Positions 26,464 to 35,411 of a DNA stretch of 64,000 nt are shown here, piece by piece (within the stretch, counting starts at the first letter, position 1; each line of letters begins with the position of its first letter). Origin of the DNA: Nitrospirota bacterium (lineage in GTDB: Bacteria; JACPQY01); the NCBI GenBank assembly GCA_016190245.1, contig JACPQY010000085.1, positions 68,861 to 132,860 of the forward strand, written 5' to 3'. The notes under the pieces are model-generated. The model ran no database searches and was not told the DNA's origin. It saw only the letters and a program-made list of their open reading frames with translations. A program made the translations under genes and the position numbers.

Positions 26464-27885
26464 TCAAGGCGAGGGCAAGATCGCCTGTGGGCAGCCCCGG
26501 GAGAGAACCTCAGGAATGGAGTCGCCACCGCGATTCGCACCGGAGCCATGACCCATCCGATAGGCAATCAGCCCGACACCCGCTTCCACCACCCTGCCGC
26601 CGGCCCGCACCAAGAGCCCCAATCGCCCCTGCGCGGGGAGCCGCGGGCATGAGCCATTCCTAGGCCTTCCCCCCACGACCGTCAGGTCTCGCGGCAAGCG
26701 GTCTCTCACTCCCTTGAGCGTCGCATCGGCCATGAAGAGATCTCCGCGCAGTGCGTGGACAAGACCGGCCAGCGCGCGCCCACCCGAATAGTACGGCGAG
26801 GTCACAGGGATCCGCTCGCACGCCGCAAGAGTAGTTTCGAGGTAGAGGTGCGCGAGCTTCTCGAAGGCCATCGCCTCCTCCGCGCCGCTCGCCACGGGCC
26901 GTAGGAGCAGAACGGCCATGAGCGACATCCCGAGGTGAAACGCCGCCTCATCCTCCGCCACCGGCCACGGCCCCATCCGAATCATCTCGCGCACGAGTTC
27001 GCCCCACCGCTCCATCCGCCTCGCCATGAGGTGGTCACGATGCGTCACATTCCAGCCGGACCGCGCCACCGCCAACGAGCCCTCGGGGTCCTCCAAGGCC
27101 CGCATCACGACTCGCGCGGCGTCCCTCGCGTCCCCCCAGCGGTAGGTGAGGAGGTCCCGTCCGGGCTCGAGCAGACCGCGCAGGCTCGCCGGGCAGTGAC
27201 CGCTCACCACGAGTGCTCCGCAGGACATGGCCTCGAAAATCCTCAGAGTGGCTTCTCCCTTCAACGAGTGATTCAAAACGATCTTCGACCGCGGGTACAC
27301 TTCGCGAGGGTCTCCACGCCCGAAGAAGTACGAGACGCTCTGCGGGAGCCACCTCGCCACATCGTTCAGGAACCGATGGCGATCGGCGTCGTAGCGATGG
27401 GCCGAAACGAATCCGCCAATGAATGAGACGTCGAGGGGGCGGTCGAAGGAGGGTTCCAACCGCGCGCACGTTGCGGGCGGAGTTCCAGAGAACGGCGGAA
27501 ACTGTTCCATGCGGAACCCCAGCGCACGTCCCGCGTCCATGTAAGGCGTCTGCAGAACCGCCGTCCGGTCGAAGAGCGGCGCATAGTACCGCTCAACCGG
27601 CCACGTCACCTGGGCGTCCCGGATCACATAGATGCTCGGCAGGGACAACCGATCGAGATCCACGATCCGGAAACCGTAGCCGTCCTCCACCACAAGCACG
27701 TCGGGCTTGACCTGGTCCACCACCGGTCCCAACACGTAGAGACCCTGCCACGGGAGCCGGATGTCCGCGTGAGACTCGGGGCCCACGCGAACCACCTCCA
27801 GGTTCTGCCAGTGCATGTTTCCGTAGAGGCTCGACGAGAACCACAGAACCCGCGGGCGCTGCGATGCGGTTCGAATGACAGTCAT
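26464..27885 (-). CDS. CgeB-like glycosyltransferase (473 aa)
   Basis: The N-terminal part (RPRVLWFSSSLYGNMHWQNLE; PDVLVVEDGYGFRIVD; YVIRDAQVTWPVERYYAPLFDRTAVLQTPYM) resembles the DUF3880 half of CgeB-type proteins. The second half has FIGGFVSAHRYDADRHRFLNDVA, SKIVLNHSLKGEATLRIFEAMSCGALVV and GRDLLTYRWGD, matching the glycosyl transferases group 1 (GT4-like) module that recognises nucleotide sugar. The last 150 residues are a helical tail. It probably modifies a surface polysaccharide or protein. It is divergent from the GGDEF-GAF gene. Confidence 0.75.
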   Translation of the reverse strand: MTVIRTASQRPRVLWFSSSLYGNMHWQNLEVVRVGPESHADIRLPWQGLYVLGPVVDQVKPDVLVVEDGYGFRIVDLDRLSLPSIYVIRDAQVTWPVERYYAPLFDRTAVLQTPYMDAGRALGFRMEQFPPFSGTPPATCARLEPSFDRPLDVSFIGGFVSAHRYDADRHRFLNDVARWLPQSVSYFFGRGDPREVYPRSKIVLNHSLKGEATLRIFEAMSCGALVVSGHCPASLRGLLEPGRDLLTYRWGDARDAARVVMRALEDPEGSLAVARSGWNVTHRDHLMARRMERWGELVREMIRMGPWPVAEDEAAFHLGMSLMAVLLLRPVASGAEEAMAFEKLAHLYLETTLAACERIPVTSPYYSGGRALAGLVHALRGDLFMADATLKGVRDRLPRDLTVVGGRPRNGSCPRLPAQGRLGLLVRAGGRVVEAGVGLIAYRMGHGSGANRGGDSIPEVLSRGCPQAILPSP

Positions 27886-27950
27886 GTCCTCATCGTCAGG
27901 ATCGGCGGGAATCCGGGGGGTCTTGAGTCCCCGCTTCAGCCGGTCTCGGC

Positions 27951-27956
27951 TATAAT
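27951..27956 (+). promoter_or_regulatory. -10 box (TATAAT) for a leaderless mRNA
   Basis: A consensus TATAAT, then CGCCCC, then the GTG at 27963. Confidence 0.6.
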
Positions 27957-27962
27957 CGCCCC

Positions 27963-29039
27963 GTGGACAAGCCGGCAGGTCCAGGGCGGGACGACGAGTT
28001 GATTCGGCTCGCCCACACGGACCCGCTCACCAACACCTTCAATCGCCGGTACCTCGAGGCCAAGTTGCAGGAGGAGTTCCGTCGCGCGCGACGTGACCGT
28101 GCCTCTCTCGCGCTCGTCCTCCTCGATGTGGACCACTTCAAGCTCTACAACGACACGCTGGGGAACGCCTGGGGCGACCGCCTGCTCCAGCGCCTCGCGG
28201 AAGTGATCCAGAGCCAACTCGAGCAGACGGACCTCCTCTGCCGGTACGGGGGCGACGAATTCGCCGTCCTCCTTCCCGGTCGCGACCTGAAAAGCGCGAC
28301 ATCCTACGCGAAGAATCTCCTGAGGGCGATCTCAGGGGGACGCTATCCCGGCCACGAGTTGTTCGACGCGCTCTACTCGCAGGGACGGCTCACGGCGAGC
28401 ATCGGCGTGGCCGCCATCCACCCCCGCCTCGAGCACGAGACGGACCTCATCGCGTGGGCGGATTACGCCGTCTATCGGGCCAAGCGGGCGGGGCGGAACC
28501 AAGTCATCGCGCAGGACGGCCCCCCTCACACGTCCGATTCAAGGCGGCAGCCGCTCAAACTCTTCGAAACCCTCGCCGGCATCTTCTCAAAGGCGGACGA
28601 GGCCGCACGAAAACTGCAGCAAACCGTTACCGTCATCCAGGACTGGCTGGGCGTGGACGTCTGCTCGCTCTACCTCCACGAGGCGGGCGATCTCGTGCTC
28701 AGGGCCACGGTGGGACTCCACCCCGAATCGGTGGGACGTGTGCGCATGAGCCCAAGCGAGGGACTCACCGGGCTCGCCGTTCAGACCTTGACGATGATCT
28801 GCGCGCCGGACGCCGCGCGGCACCCGCGTTACAAGTATTTTCCTGAAACGGGGGAGGAACGGTTCGCGTCCTACCTCGGCGTGCCGATCCTCTACGAGGC
28901 GAGGCCGCTCGGCGTGATCGTCGTGCAGACGCGCGCGATGCGCGACTTCTCGGACGAGGAAACCTCCACCGTCAGGGCCATCGCCGGGTTGCTCGGGGGA
29001 TTTCTCGTTCCGCTCGCCGAGGCAGCACCTCGCGCCTGA
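27963..29039 (+). CDS. Diguanylate cyclase with C-terminal GAF domain
   Basis: 358 aa, GTG start. The GGDEF domain occupies about residues 12-180: AHTDPLTNTFNRRYLE, LVLLDVDHFKLYNDTLGNAWGDRLL, and the active site RYGGDEFAVLLPG. The inhibitory RxxD site that normally lies just before is ExxD here (EQTDLLCRYGGDEF), so product inhibition may be lost. A GAF domain fills residues 200-350 (VDVCSLYLHEAGDLVLRATVGL; SPSEGLTGLAVQT; YLGVPILYEARPLGVIVVQT), similar to the GAF of PtsP/NifA. No membrane segment, so it is a soluble signal-sensing c-di-GMP synthase. Confidence 0.88.
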   Translation: MDKPAGPGRDDELIRLAHTDPLTNTFNRRYLEAKLQEEFRRARRDRASLALVLLDVDHFKLYNDTLGNAWGDRLLQRLAEVIQSQLEQTDLLCRYGGDEFAVLLPGRDLKSATSYAKNLLRAISGGRYPGHELFDALYSQGRLTASIGVAAIHPRLEHETDLIAWADYAVYRAKRAGRNQVIAQDGPPHTSDSRRQPLKLFETLAGIFSKADEAARKLQQTVTVIQDWLGVDVCSLYLHEAGDLVLRATVGLHPESVGRVRMSPSEGLTGLAVQTLTMICAPDAARHPRYKYFPETGEERFASYLGVPILYEARPLGVIVVQTRAMRDFSDEETSTVRAIAGLLGGFLVPLAEAAPRA

Positions 29040-29106
29040 CCCCCACTCGAAACCGCGCGACCTGCTTTGCGCGCGCGCAATCCCGGTGGCCGCGGCGCCG
29101 AATTCC

Positions 29107-30297
29107 TCAGCGGTTCTTCCAGGCCCAATGCAACGGGGCCGGAAGCCACATGAGAAGCCGGCGAACCCGGGCGTGGAGATCGTCGTCCGACACGGTGCAG
29201 GTTGAACACACGGGGAGGGCCGACTTCCTCGCAAGCATCCCGCGGCGAAAGTCTGCGTATCTCTCCCCGCGCCAGATCTCACCGAACGAGCGATCGAACA
29301 CGTTGCCCATCTTCAGCGAACCCTCGCGGTCCACCGAGAAACAGCAGGGGTACACATCGCCGCGCGCGTCCACGTAGGCGGTCGTCCACGGCTTGTAGCA
29401 CACTCGGCTTGGCCCTGGCGGCGTACAGGCCTCGCGCGCCGCCCGCCGCCAACGCTCGTAGAAATCGAGCGCGTCCGGCGGGGTCCCGTCGCGCGCGCGA
29501 CCGTCAAGCCGTGCCTCCATGTCGGCCAGGAGGGACTCCTCGGCCCGGCAGGTCCGGGCCACCTCCGGCTGCTCCAGGTACTTGACGGGAATGAGCTGGA
29601 TCGTGAGTCCGAGCTCCCGCTGGAGGGCCAGGGCGTGGTCAAAATCCATCAGATTGCCCTTCTGCACCACGAAGAGGACACGAAGCTCCGGTGCTGTGGC
29701 CGCGTGGCGGGCGCACAGATCGCGGAAGAGCCGAACATGCCCCATCACCTTCTCGAACCGGGACCCCTTTCGCACGGCCTCGAAACTGTCCTTTGTCGCC
29801 CCGTCGAGAGAGAAACTCAGAACGTCCAACCCCGCCTCGATCAGCTTGCGACCTCGAACCTCGCTGGTGATCGTCATGTTGGACGGCATCACCACGATGC
29901 ACCCCAGGGCCTTCGCCGCCTTGATCTTGTCGGCCAGCCCGCGATCCAGAAGGGGCTCGCCATCGCCGTTGAGAGTGAGGTAGGAAGGCCGCGCCTCGGC
30001 CAAGAGCGTCGCGAAACGATCGTTGGGGAAATCCTTGCTGAAAACGTCGCGGAATTCCCGGGCGCACATGATACAGGAGAGGTTGCACTTGTTGGTGGGC
30101 TCCACCTGCAGCCGGATCGGGAGCGGTGGCCTCGCGGGCAGGAATGCAATGGCCCAGGCGGTGCGGAGGAGGTGGACGATCCGCCGCGCGAGCGTGCGGA
30201 GGTAACCCCAGCCGGCGGCGCTGCGCGGCCAATCCGCCAGAAGTGTATCGAAAGGGTAAGGGATTCTTCGGTGAAACGGCCGCGCGGGCGTCGTCAT
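29107..30297 (-). CDS. Radical SAM/SPASM domain protein
   Basis: About 396 aa from ATG 30297 (ten more residues if 30327 is used). LQVEPTNKCNLSCIMCAREF is the radical-SAM CxxxCxxC motif. LTLNGDGEPLLDRG and SLDGATKDSFEAVRKGSRFEKV are further core signatures. A C-terminal SPASM-like cluster region follows (CYKPWTTAYVDARGDVYPCC; GNVFDRSFGEIWRGERY; PVCSTC). The family includes enzymes that modify peptides or sugars, and MoaA/NirJ relatives. No peptide substrate gene is seen beside it. It is convergent with the GGDEF-GAF gene. Confidence 0.85.
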   Translation of the reverse strand: MTTPARPFHRRIPYPFDTLLADWPRSAAGWGYLRTLARRIVHLLRTAWAIAFLPARPPLPIRLQVEPTNKCNLSCIMCAREFRDVFSKDFPNDRFATLLAEARPSYLTLNGDGEPLLDRGLADKIKAAKALGCIVVMPSNMTITSEVRGRKLIEAGLDVLSFSLDGATKDSFEAVRKGSRFEKVMGHVRLFRDLCARHAATAPELRVLFVVQKGNLMDFDHALALQRELGLTIQLIPVKYLEQPEVARTCRAEESLLADMEARLDGRARDGTPPDALDFYERWRRAAREACTPPGPSRVCYKPWTTAYVDARGDVYPCCFSVDREGSLKMGNVFDRSFGEIWRGERYADFRRGMLARKSALPVCSTCTVSDDDLHARVRRLLMWLPAPLHWAWKNR

Positions 30298-30359
30298 TGC
30301 TCGCAGGCTATCACCCGCGCGACCCACGGGCCAGACCGCGCCACGCCCGCGGCGAGGGT

Positions 30360-31151
30360 CTACTTCCCCTTGAACTCAGGCTCGCGCTTCTGAATGAATG
30401 CGCTCACGCCCTCAACCAAATCTTCGGTCTGAGTCACGAGCGTCTGGCACAGCGCCTCGTACTCAAGGGCCGCACGGAGGTCGGACTCGACCTGCCGGTA
30501 CACCGCGCGCTTGACAAGCCTCATGGGGACAGCCGGCCCCTTCGCCAGTTTTCCCACGAACGCCTCGGTCACGGCCCGCAGTTCGGCGGGTTCGGCCACC
30601 TTGTTGACAAGACCGACCCGGAGGGCCTCGTCCGCCTCGATCATCTCGGAGGTCCAGATGAGCTCCAGTGCCTTCGAAAGGCCGACCAGTCGAGGAATGA
30701 GATACGTGCCGCCCATGCCGGGACTGAGCCCGATCCGGAGAAAGCCCGTGCTCAGCTTCGCCGCGCGGGACATGATCCGGATGTCGCACGCCAGCGCCAG
30801 CATCATCCCCGCGCCCACCGCGTGCCCATTGATCATCGCCACCGTCGGGATCTCGATCTCCGTGACGCAGAGGAACTTGGGGTAGAACTTGAGGAACCCT
30901 TCGCGGCGCTCGGGAGGCGGGAGCTGGAAATCCGCCGAGGTGCTCCGGAGGTCACCGCCGGAGGAAAACGACTTCCCTTCCCCCCCGATCACGAATACGC
31001 GCACGTCACGATCGTTCTTCACCTCCGTGACCACGCGGGAGAACTCGTCCCCCATTTCATTGCTCATCGCGTTGCGCATGTCCGGCCGGTTCAGTGTGAC
31101 CCAGACGACGCCGTCTCTGCGTTCAACCTTCAGCGTGGTGTATTCGGCCAT
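30360..31151 (-). CDS. Enoyl-CoA hydratase/isomerase family protein
   Basis: 263 aa, full crotonase length. GVVWVTLNRPDMRNAMSNEM, then FVIGGEGKSFSSGGDLRST (oxyanion hole), AMINGHAVGAGMMLALACDIRIMSRAAKLS and GFLRIGLSPGMGGTYLIPRLVG. The usual catalytic Glu positions are A/S-variable here: GLSPGMGGTY has Gly-Met where hydratases often have an acid, so hydratase chemistry is uncertain and an isomerase or hydrolase is possible. It may supply the C4/C5 acyl-CoA flow of the island that follows at 32.5 kb, but transcription is opposite. Confidence 0.85.
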   Translation of the reverse strand: MAEYTTLKVERRDGVVWVTLNRPDMRNAMSNEMGDEFSRVVTEVKNDRDVRVFVIGGEGKSFSSGGDLRSTSADFQLPPPERREGFLKFYPKFLCVTEIEIPTVAMINGHAVGAGMMLALACDIRIMSRAAKLSTGFLRIGLSPGMGGTYLIPRLVGLSKALELIWTSEMIEADEALRVGLVNKVAEPAELRAVTEAFVGKLAKGPAVPMRLVKRAVYRQVESDLRAALEYEALCQTLVTQTEDLVEGVSAFIQKREPEFKGK

Positions 31152-31211
31152 CAGCCCTCCTTCATTCAGATCGCCCTGAGATTGGTTGCGATTCTAGCCC
31201 GTGTTCGTTCA

Positions 31212-31332
31212 ACACCCCCCATCCTCTCCGCCACGGGCGGATTCCCCCGCAAGGGGGGAAGGGATCGGAAAAGAGGCGACCCACCTCATTTCCCCCTCCC
31301 CCTCGATGGGGGAGGGTCAGGGTGGGGGTGAA
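31212..31332. repeat. Dispersed GC-rich repeat, intergenic copy
   Basis: Contains ACCCCCCATCCTC, CCCCCGCAAGGGGGGAAGGGA, CCCCTCCCCCT and GGGGGAGGGT...GGGTGGGGGTGAAC. The same ordered blocks occur in frame inside the ethylmalonyl-CoA mutase gene at 43719-43826. Nothing else is recognised in 31152-31552. Confidence 0.75.
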
Positions 31333-31552
31333 CCTGCACTCTAGTCCAAACGGGAGGAGTGGGCACGTCAACTCGCCGGTGTGGGAACGTCTTCCTGAGG
31401 GCAGAGGGACTCAAACGGGTGCAGAACCGAGTTCCCTCCGCCTCCAAGCCGGCCTGACGGCGGCCTCCGGCAGGAGGAGCGAGATTTCGCGGACGCGATA
31501 GTGCAGGGGCCGTCCGCCTCCCGCCGGCCCCCGCGAATACCAGCGTCCTACA

Positions 31553-31951
31553 CTACGCAGCCTCGGGCGTGCCCTGCTCGAAGTCGAGTCGCAGATTCTG
31601 CTCCGGTGCTCGGATCTCGCCCATGTACCGCCCACCCTCTTGGGCAAGCGCCTGGGCCATCAGCTTTCGGTGACAGAAGGCATCCGGCGGGCAGTAGCAG
31701 GTCAACACCACCCGGTACCGGCTGAGGAGCTCCTCCCACGCGCGGAAGTTCGTCTCCCGCGTTCGCCGGAGGTGCTCGAGGTACCAACTGGCGTATGCCT
31801 GCTTGCCGACGCGCCCCCGCTTGAACGCCATCACCATTCCCCATGATGGCGGCGCGAAAACGCGCCCGATCCCCCGCGCCGTGCCGATCGACACGTCAAC
31901 GGCGTCCGGCCATTTGTAATGGCCGACGCACGCGGTATAGATCTCCCCCAT
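31553..31951 (-). CDS. Hypothetical protein with DUF488-like CxC...CHR motif
   Basis: 132 aa from ATG 31951 (144 aa if 31987 is used). MGEIYTACVGHYKWPDAVDVSIG at the start and RYRVVLTCYCPPDAFCHRKLMAQAL near the end resemble DUF488 proteins, in which a short strand followed by C and CHR may bind metal. Function unknown. A strong promoter lies about 160 bases upstream (TTGACA, 16 bases, TATACT at 32146-32119), so the gene is probably transcribed alone with a long leader. Confidence 0.6.
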   Translation of the reverse strand: MGEIYTACVGHYKWPDAVDVSIGTARGIGRVFAPPSWGMVMAFKRGRVGKQAYASWYLEHLRRTRETNFRAWEELLSRYRVVLTCYCPPDAFCHRKLMAQALAQEGGRYMGEIRAPEQNLRLDFEQGTPEAA

Positions 31952-32118
31952 GTTCGGCCCCCTTGGGACCTCCATCGTCCCGGTCACTGCTTTTCAGGCC
32001 CATCCTTTGGCGTTGCGGGGGGTGGGAGGGCTCCAATCCTTGGCCGCTCCACCCGTCGCACGCAGCCTTGCAGTGCTACCCCCTATCCCTTCCGTGGGGG
32101 CTATCCTACTCATTCATT

Positions 32119-32146
32119 AGTATAGCAAACCATACACCAATGTCAA
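32119..32146 (-). promoter_or_regulatory. Strong sigma70-like promoter
   Basis: Minus strand TTGACA (32146-32141), 16-base spacer, TATACT (32124-32119), in an AT-rich stretch, pointing at the 31553-31951 gene. Confidence 0.6.
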
Positions 32147-32338
32147 GTCGCACCCATGTGTATTGGATGGAACCCACAACCTTTCTCATGCGCTCCTTCA
32201 TGCCTTGTGAGCCTCTCCCCATTGCTGGGGATTCTTGTCCTCAAACGTCGACTTTCCCGACACCGGGCGTGGCCGCGCGCCCAACGCTCGGCCAAAACCA
32301 GCCTATCGGGAAGTCCACGTTCCCACCGGTTCGGACCC

Positions 32339-32434
32339 GGACGCATGGGAATGCGTCCCTACGGGGATGGTGTTGGAACCTCTTCCCGGCCGCCACGGAC
32401 CGCTATCTTCGTAGGGACCGATTCCTATCGGTCC
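32339..32434. repeat. Two copies of a dispersed 20-bp palindrome
   Basis: GGACGCAT/ATGCGTCC (32339-32358) and GGACCGAT/ATCGGTCC (32415-32434), each with a four-base loop, and with the flank GTAGGGA on opposite strands. A third copy, GGATCGAT/ATCGATCC, is at 34171-34190. Confidence 0.7.
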
Positions 32435-32521
32435 GAATCGGGATCCTTACGGACGAAGCCGGTTTGACATCCTCGAGCGCGGAGGTTATGTAAGCCCAGC
32501 GAAGCCCACAACGCGAAGAGC

Positions 32522-32929
32522 ATGTTCCGCAAAATCGACCACATCGGGATTGCCGTGCCGAACCTGGCCGAGGCCCTGCGAGTTTACCGAGACACACTTG
32601 GATTCACGGTGGACCATCAACAGCGCGTGGAGGACCAGCAGGTCACGACCGCGTTTATCCCTGTCGGCGGTACCCACCTTGAGCTCCTGGAGCCCACCTC
32701 CCCCGACAGTCCCATCGGCAAGTTCCTGGCCAAGCGCGGGGCCGGGCTGCATCACGTGGCCATCGCCGTGGACGACATAGAGGCCGCGATCAGGGACTAC
32801 ACCAGCCGGGGCATCCGGATGATCGATCCCAAGCCGCGCCTCGGCGCGCATGGGAAGAAGATCGCGTTCGTGCATCCCAAGTCCACCGGTGGGATTCTGC
32901 TCGAGCTGTGCGAAACACCGGAGAAATAG
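32522..32929 (+). CDS. mce: Methylmalonyl-CoA/ethylmalonyl-CoA epimerase
   Basis: 135 aa, VOC-fold. FRKIDHIGIAVPNLAEALRVYRDTLGF, TAFIPVGGTHLELLEPTSPDSPIGKFL, GAGLHHVAIAVDDIEAAI and GILLELCE give the metal ligands (His in DHIGIAV, His in GLHHVA, Glu in LLELCE) and the standard length. It interconverts (R)- and (S)-methylmalonyl-CoA, and the same enzyme serves ethylmalonyl-CoA in the ethylmalonyl-CoA pathway. It is followed after 31 bases by malyl-CoA lyase, which has a GGAGGAG ribosome site, so the two form one unit. Confidence 0.92.
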   Translation: MFRKIDHIGIAVPNLAEALRVYRDTLGFTVDHQQRVEDQQVTTAFIPVGGTHLELLEPTSPDSPIGKFLAKRGAGLHHVAIAVDDIEAAIRDYTSRGIRMIDPKPRLGAHGKKIAFVHPKSTGGILLELCETPEK

Positions 32930-32960
32930 GCGCCCCGCGTCTTGTTGAAGGAGGAGATCC

Positions 32961-34007
32961 ATGTTTGTGGTTGACGAAGGCAAGCGAACGGTAGTCCCTC
33001 GGACAGAACTCACCTACCCGGGCCACGACCTGAAATTCCATCGCAACGCCGCGGATCCGGTGAAGGCGCCCGTGGACCACGTCATGGCCGATCTCGAGGA
33101 CGCCTGCCCATACGAATTCAAGGGCGAGAAGAGCCGCAAGACGGTGATCGAGGCGTTCAACACCCTCGACTTCGGCCGGAAAGTGATCACGTTCCGTCCC
33201 AACAACATCAAGTCGCCGTTTTTCGAGGACGACGTCCGCGCCGTGGTGGCGGGTGCGCCGAACCGCTTCCACGGGGTAATCCTGCCCAAGATCTTCGGGC
33301 CGGAGGACGTTCACCGCCTGGCCAAACTGCTGGACGACTGCGAGCGCAAGGCCGGCTGGCGGTTCAAGCTCCAGATCGAGACGCTCATCGAGAACCCGGT
33401 GTCGCTGGAAAACGCCTACGAGATCGCCGCCTGCTCGCCACGGATGGCCGGGTTGATTTTCGGGATCGCGGACTACTCATCGTGGATGAGGATTCGAGAC
33501 ATCGTAAAAGATCAGAACATCAACTTTGCCTATGCGAAACAGCGGACCGCGGCCGCCGCGAAGTCCCACGGCCTTCACGCCATCGACAACGTGTACCTCC
33601 GCCTTCCCCGCAAAGGCGCTGCACCGGAGGAGCTGGCCGACATCGAGAAAGGACAGCGCGAGAAGAACCTCGGCGCGGCGGCAATGGGGATGGACGGGAC
33701 TTGGGTCATTCATCCCAGCCAGATCGCCATCGCCAACGAGTGCTACACACCGACGCCGCAGCAGGTGGAAGACGCCAAGCGCGTGATCGAGATGTACCAC
33801 GCGCAAGGGGGCGGCGCGATGTTCGACCAGGAGAAGGGCGAGATGGTGGACGAGGCCACGGCCAAGATGGCGCTCGGGGATCTCTCGAAGGGCGTCCAGG
33901 CGGGCGTCGTGGACGCCGCCTATCTGGCGGAAAAGGCCGCTCGCAGCGCGAAGATCACGGGGTACGACATCCTCCGGGCCGGTCGAGAGGCCCGAGCGGC
34001 GGCCTGA
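32961..34007 (+). CDS. mcl1: L-malyl-CoA/beta-methylmalyl-CoA lyase, HpcH/HpaI family
   Basis: 348 aa. MADLEDACPYEFKGEKSRKTVIEAF, ITFRPNNIKSPFFEDD, LPKIFGPEDVHRLAKLL, and FKLQIETLIENPVSLENAYEIA give the metal-binding Glu and Asp of the CitE-like aldolase fold. GLIFGIADYSSWMRI and GMDGTWVIHPSQIAIANECYTP are family hallmarks. In the ethylmalonyl-CoA pathway this lyase splits beta-methylmalyl-CoA into glyoxylate and propionyl-CoA and also acts on malyl-CoA. With mesaconyl-CoA hydratase and ccr genes within 8 kb this assignment is preferred over citrate lyase beta chain. Confidence 0.85.
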   Translation: MFVVDEGKRTVVPRTELTYPGHDLKFHRNAADPVKAPVDHVMADLEDACPYEFKGEKSRKTVIEAFNTLDFGRKVITFRPNNIKSPFFEDDVRAVVAGAPNRFHGVILPKIFGPEDVHRLAKLLDDCERKAGWRFKLQIETLIENPVSLENAYEIAACSPRMAGLIFGIADYSSWMRIRDIVKDQNINFAYAKQRTAAAAKSHGLHAIDNVYLRLPRKGAAPEELADIEKGQREKNLGAAAMGMDGTWVIHPSQIAIANECYTPTPQQVEDAKRVIEMYHAQGGGAMFDQEKGEMVDEATAKMALGDLSKGVQAGVVDAAYLAEKAARSAKITGYDILRAGREARAAA

Positions 34008-34039
34008 GGCGGCCGGCAGGCCTCGGAGCCTATCCGAAA

Positions 34040-34150
34040 ACCCCGGCACTCGTAGGGGAGCATCTTTCAGATGCTCCCTCCTCATGGGCGGGTCTGCCTG
34101 CCTGTCCGCCGCGGCGGACAGGCGGGAAGACCCGCCCCTACAGGGGTTCT
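34040..34150. repeat. Palindromic repeat, intergenic copy
   Basis: GTAGGGG...GATGCTCCCTC, then GGGCGGGTCT, CCTGTCCGCCGCGGCGGACAGG, AGACCCGCCC and CCTACAG: a nested foldback. It shares its core with the in-frame insert of the GT9 gene at 24537-24597. Confidence 0.65.
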
Positions 34151-34180
34151 AGGATAGGCTGTTGGAGTAGGGATCGATTC

Positions 34181-35182
34181 TCATCGATCCGGTCCTCCCG
34201 GCCAATTGCGCTTTAGATACCCCATCGCGTTGTCGAACAGGATCTTGCGGCTGAGAGTCTCGCCGAAGCGCTTGACGAGCGCATCGTGAAGGCGTGGCAT
34301 CCCGGCAATGTCACCGATCTCCTTGAGCAGAACGACGCCGCCCATGTCGCTCCCGATGGCCACGTGATCCTCGCCCCCCAGCGAGAGCCAGTGGTCCAGG
34401 TGGCGGAAGACGTCCTCCATCTTCCCCCACACGGCGCCGATCCGCAGATAGTGCGGGTAGAGGATCACTCCTAGCAACCCATCCCGCCGGATGATCTCGC
34501 GGCTCTGGTCGTCCGTGAGGTGCCGGTCGTGGCGGCAAACGGATTTCGCTCCGCCATGGGAGTAGATCGGCGCGCGCTTCGCGACCTCCATCACATCCCA
34601 GAATCCCTTCTCGGACGAGTGCGCCACGTCCACGATGAGGCCCGCCTTCTCCATCCCCCCGATCAGCCGCCGGCCGAATGCGCGCAAGCCCTTTGTGCGG
34701 GTGAACCGCGAGGCCAGATAGGTATCGCCGACCGGCGTGTTGATGAAGTGCGTGAGCGTAATGTAGAAGACGCCCCTCTGCTTGAAATACGCGAGGTTGG
34801 CGGGATCGTTCCCGACGTGATGTCCGCCCTCCAGGGCGAGCACGGCCGCGATCTTTCCACCGGCAACCGCGGCTTGGATCTCCGCGGGCGTTTTTGCATG
34901 CACGAGCACATCGGGGTGGCGTGCCACTAACCCCTCGAAAAGGGCGATCTGAGCCTTCGCGGTCTCAAAACAGTCTCGATGGGGCCAACGGAAGAACGCA
35001 TAGACGGCGAAGGTGAGCAGTTTCACGCCGCTCTCGCGAATCCGCGGGACGTCGATGTGACTTGAGGTCGGGAGGTACGGAAGGAGCCAGGGTGTCCGGC
35101 CGCGCGTGTCGAGGGTCTTGCGCCAGTAGTACATGGACATCAGCGCGTGCGAGTGCAAATCGGCCATGGGGAGAAGATCCAT
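34181..35182 (-). CDS. Membrane dipeptidase family (M19) metallopeptidase
   Basis: 333 aa from ATG 35182 (or ATG 35167). MADLHSHALMS contains the paired His metal ligands. AAVLALEGGHHVGN provides the bridging Glu. GVFYITLTHFINTPVGDT, GLIVDVAHSSEKGFWDVM and PIYSHGGAKSVCRHDRHLTDDQ add the other His ligands, and VAIGSDMGG the Asp. This is the full M19 (renal dipeptidase-like) binuclear zinc set. It is expected to hydrolyse dipeptides or similar amides in the cytoplasm, since no signal peptide is seen. It is convergent with the mcl1 gene and sits as an unrelated gene in the metabolic island. Confidence 0.88.
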   Translation of the reverse strand: MDLLPMADLHSHALMSMYYWRKTLDTRGRTPWLLPYLPTSSHIDVPRIRESGVKLLTFAVYAFFRWPHRDCFETAKAQIALFEGLVARHPDVLVHAKTPAEIQAAVAGGKIAAVLALEGGHHVGNDPANLAYFKQRGVFYITLTHFINTPVGDTYLASRFTRTKGLRAFGRRLIGGMEKAGLIVDVAHSSEKGFWDVMEVAKRAPIYSHGGAKSVCRHDRHLTDDQSREIIRRDGLLGVILYPHYLRIGAVWGKMEDVFRHLDHWLSLGGEDHVAIGSDMGGVVLLKEIGDIAGMPRLHDALVKRFGETLSRKILFDNAMGYLKRNWPGGPDR

Positions 35183-35249
35183 GGGGATGGAGTCTACCGC
35201 CGATCCCGGTCCCACGCACTTGCTCGCGATCCGACATGGGGAGATAGTG

Positions 35250-35385
35250 GGATGTAGGGGAAACCATGGCCGGGTATTCGGGGCTGAGATTGCTTCGCTC
35301 CGCTCGCATTGACAGAGGGTTGGTGTCATTGCGAAGGAGTCCCCGCCACCCGGCGGGGACGACTCAAGCAATCTCGGCCAAGACT
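35250..35385. repeat. Dispersed ATTGC repeat fragments
   Basis: GAGATTGCTTCGCTCCGCTCGCATTGACAG and GTCATTGCGAAGGAG...CAAGCAATCT are the two halves of a common dispersed element; a CCCCGCCACCCGGCGGGG hairpin lies inside the second. Confidence 0.5.
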
Positions 35386-35411
35386 TGTCCACCGCACCAG
35401 TAGTGCGCTTC

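Larger units (their letters stand above)
31988..32521. other. Intergenic region with a promoter and two palindromes
   Basis: 534 bases without a recognisable gene. It holds the minus-strand promoter at 32119-32146, an AT-rich dip, and two copies of a GTAGGGA-type palindrome at 32339-32358 and 32415-32434. Confidence 0.55.
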
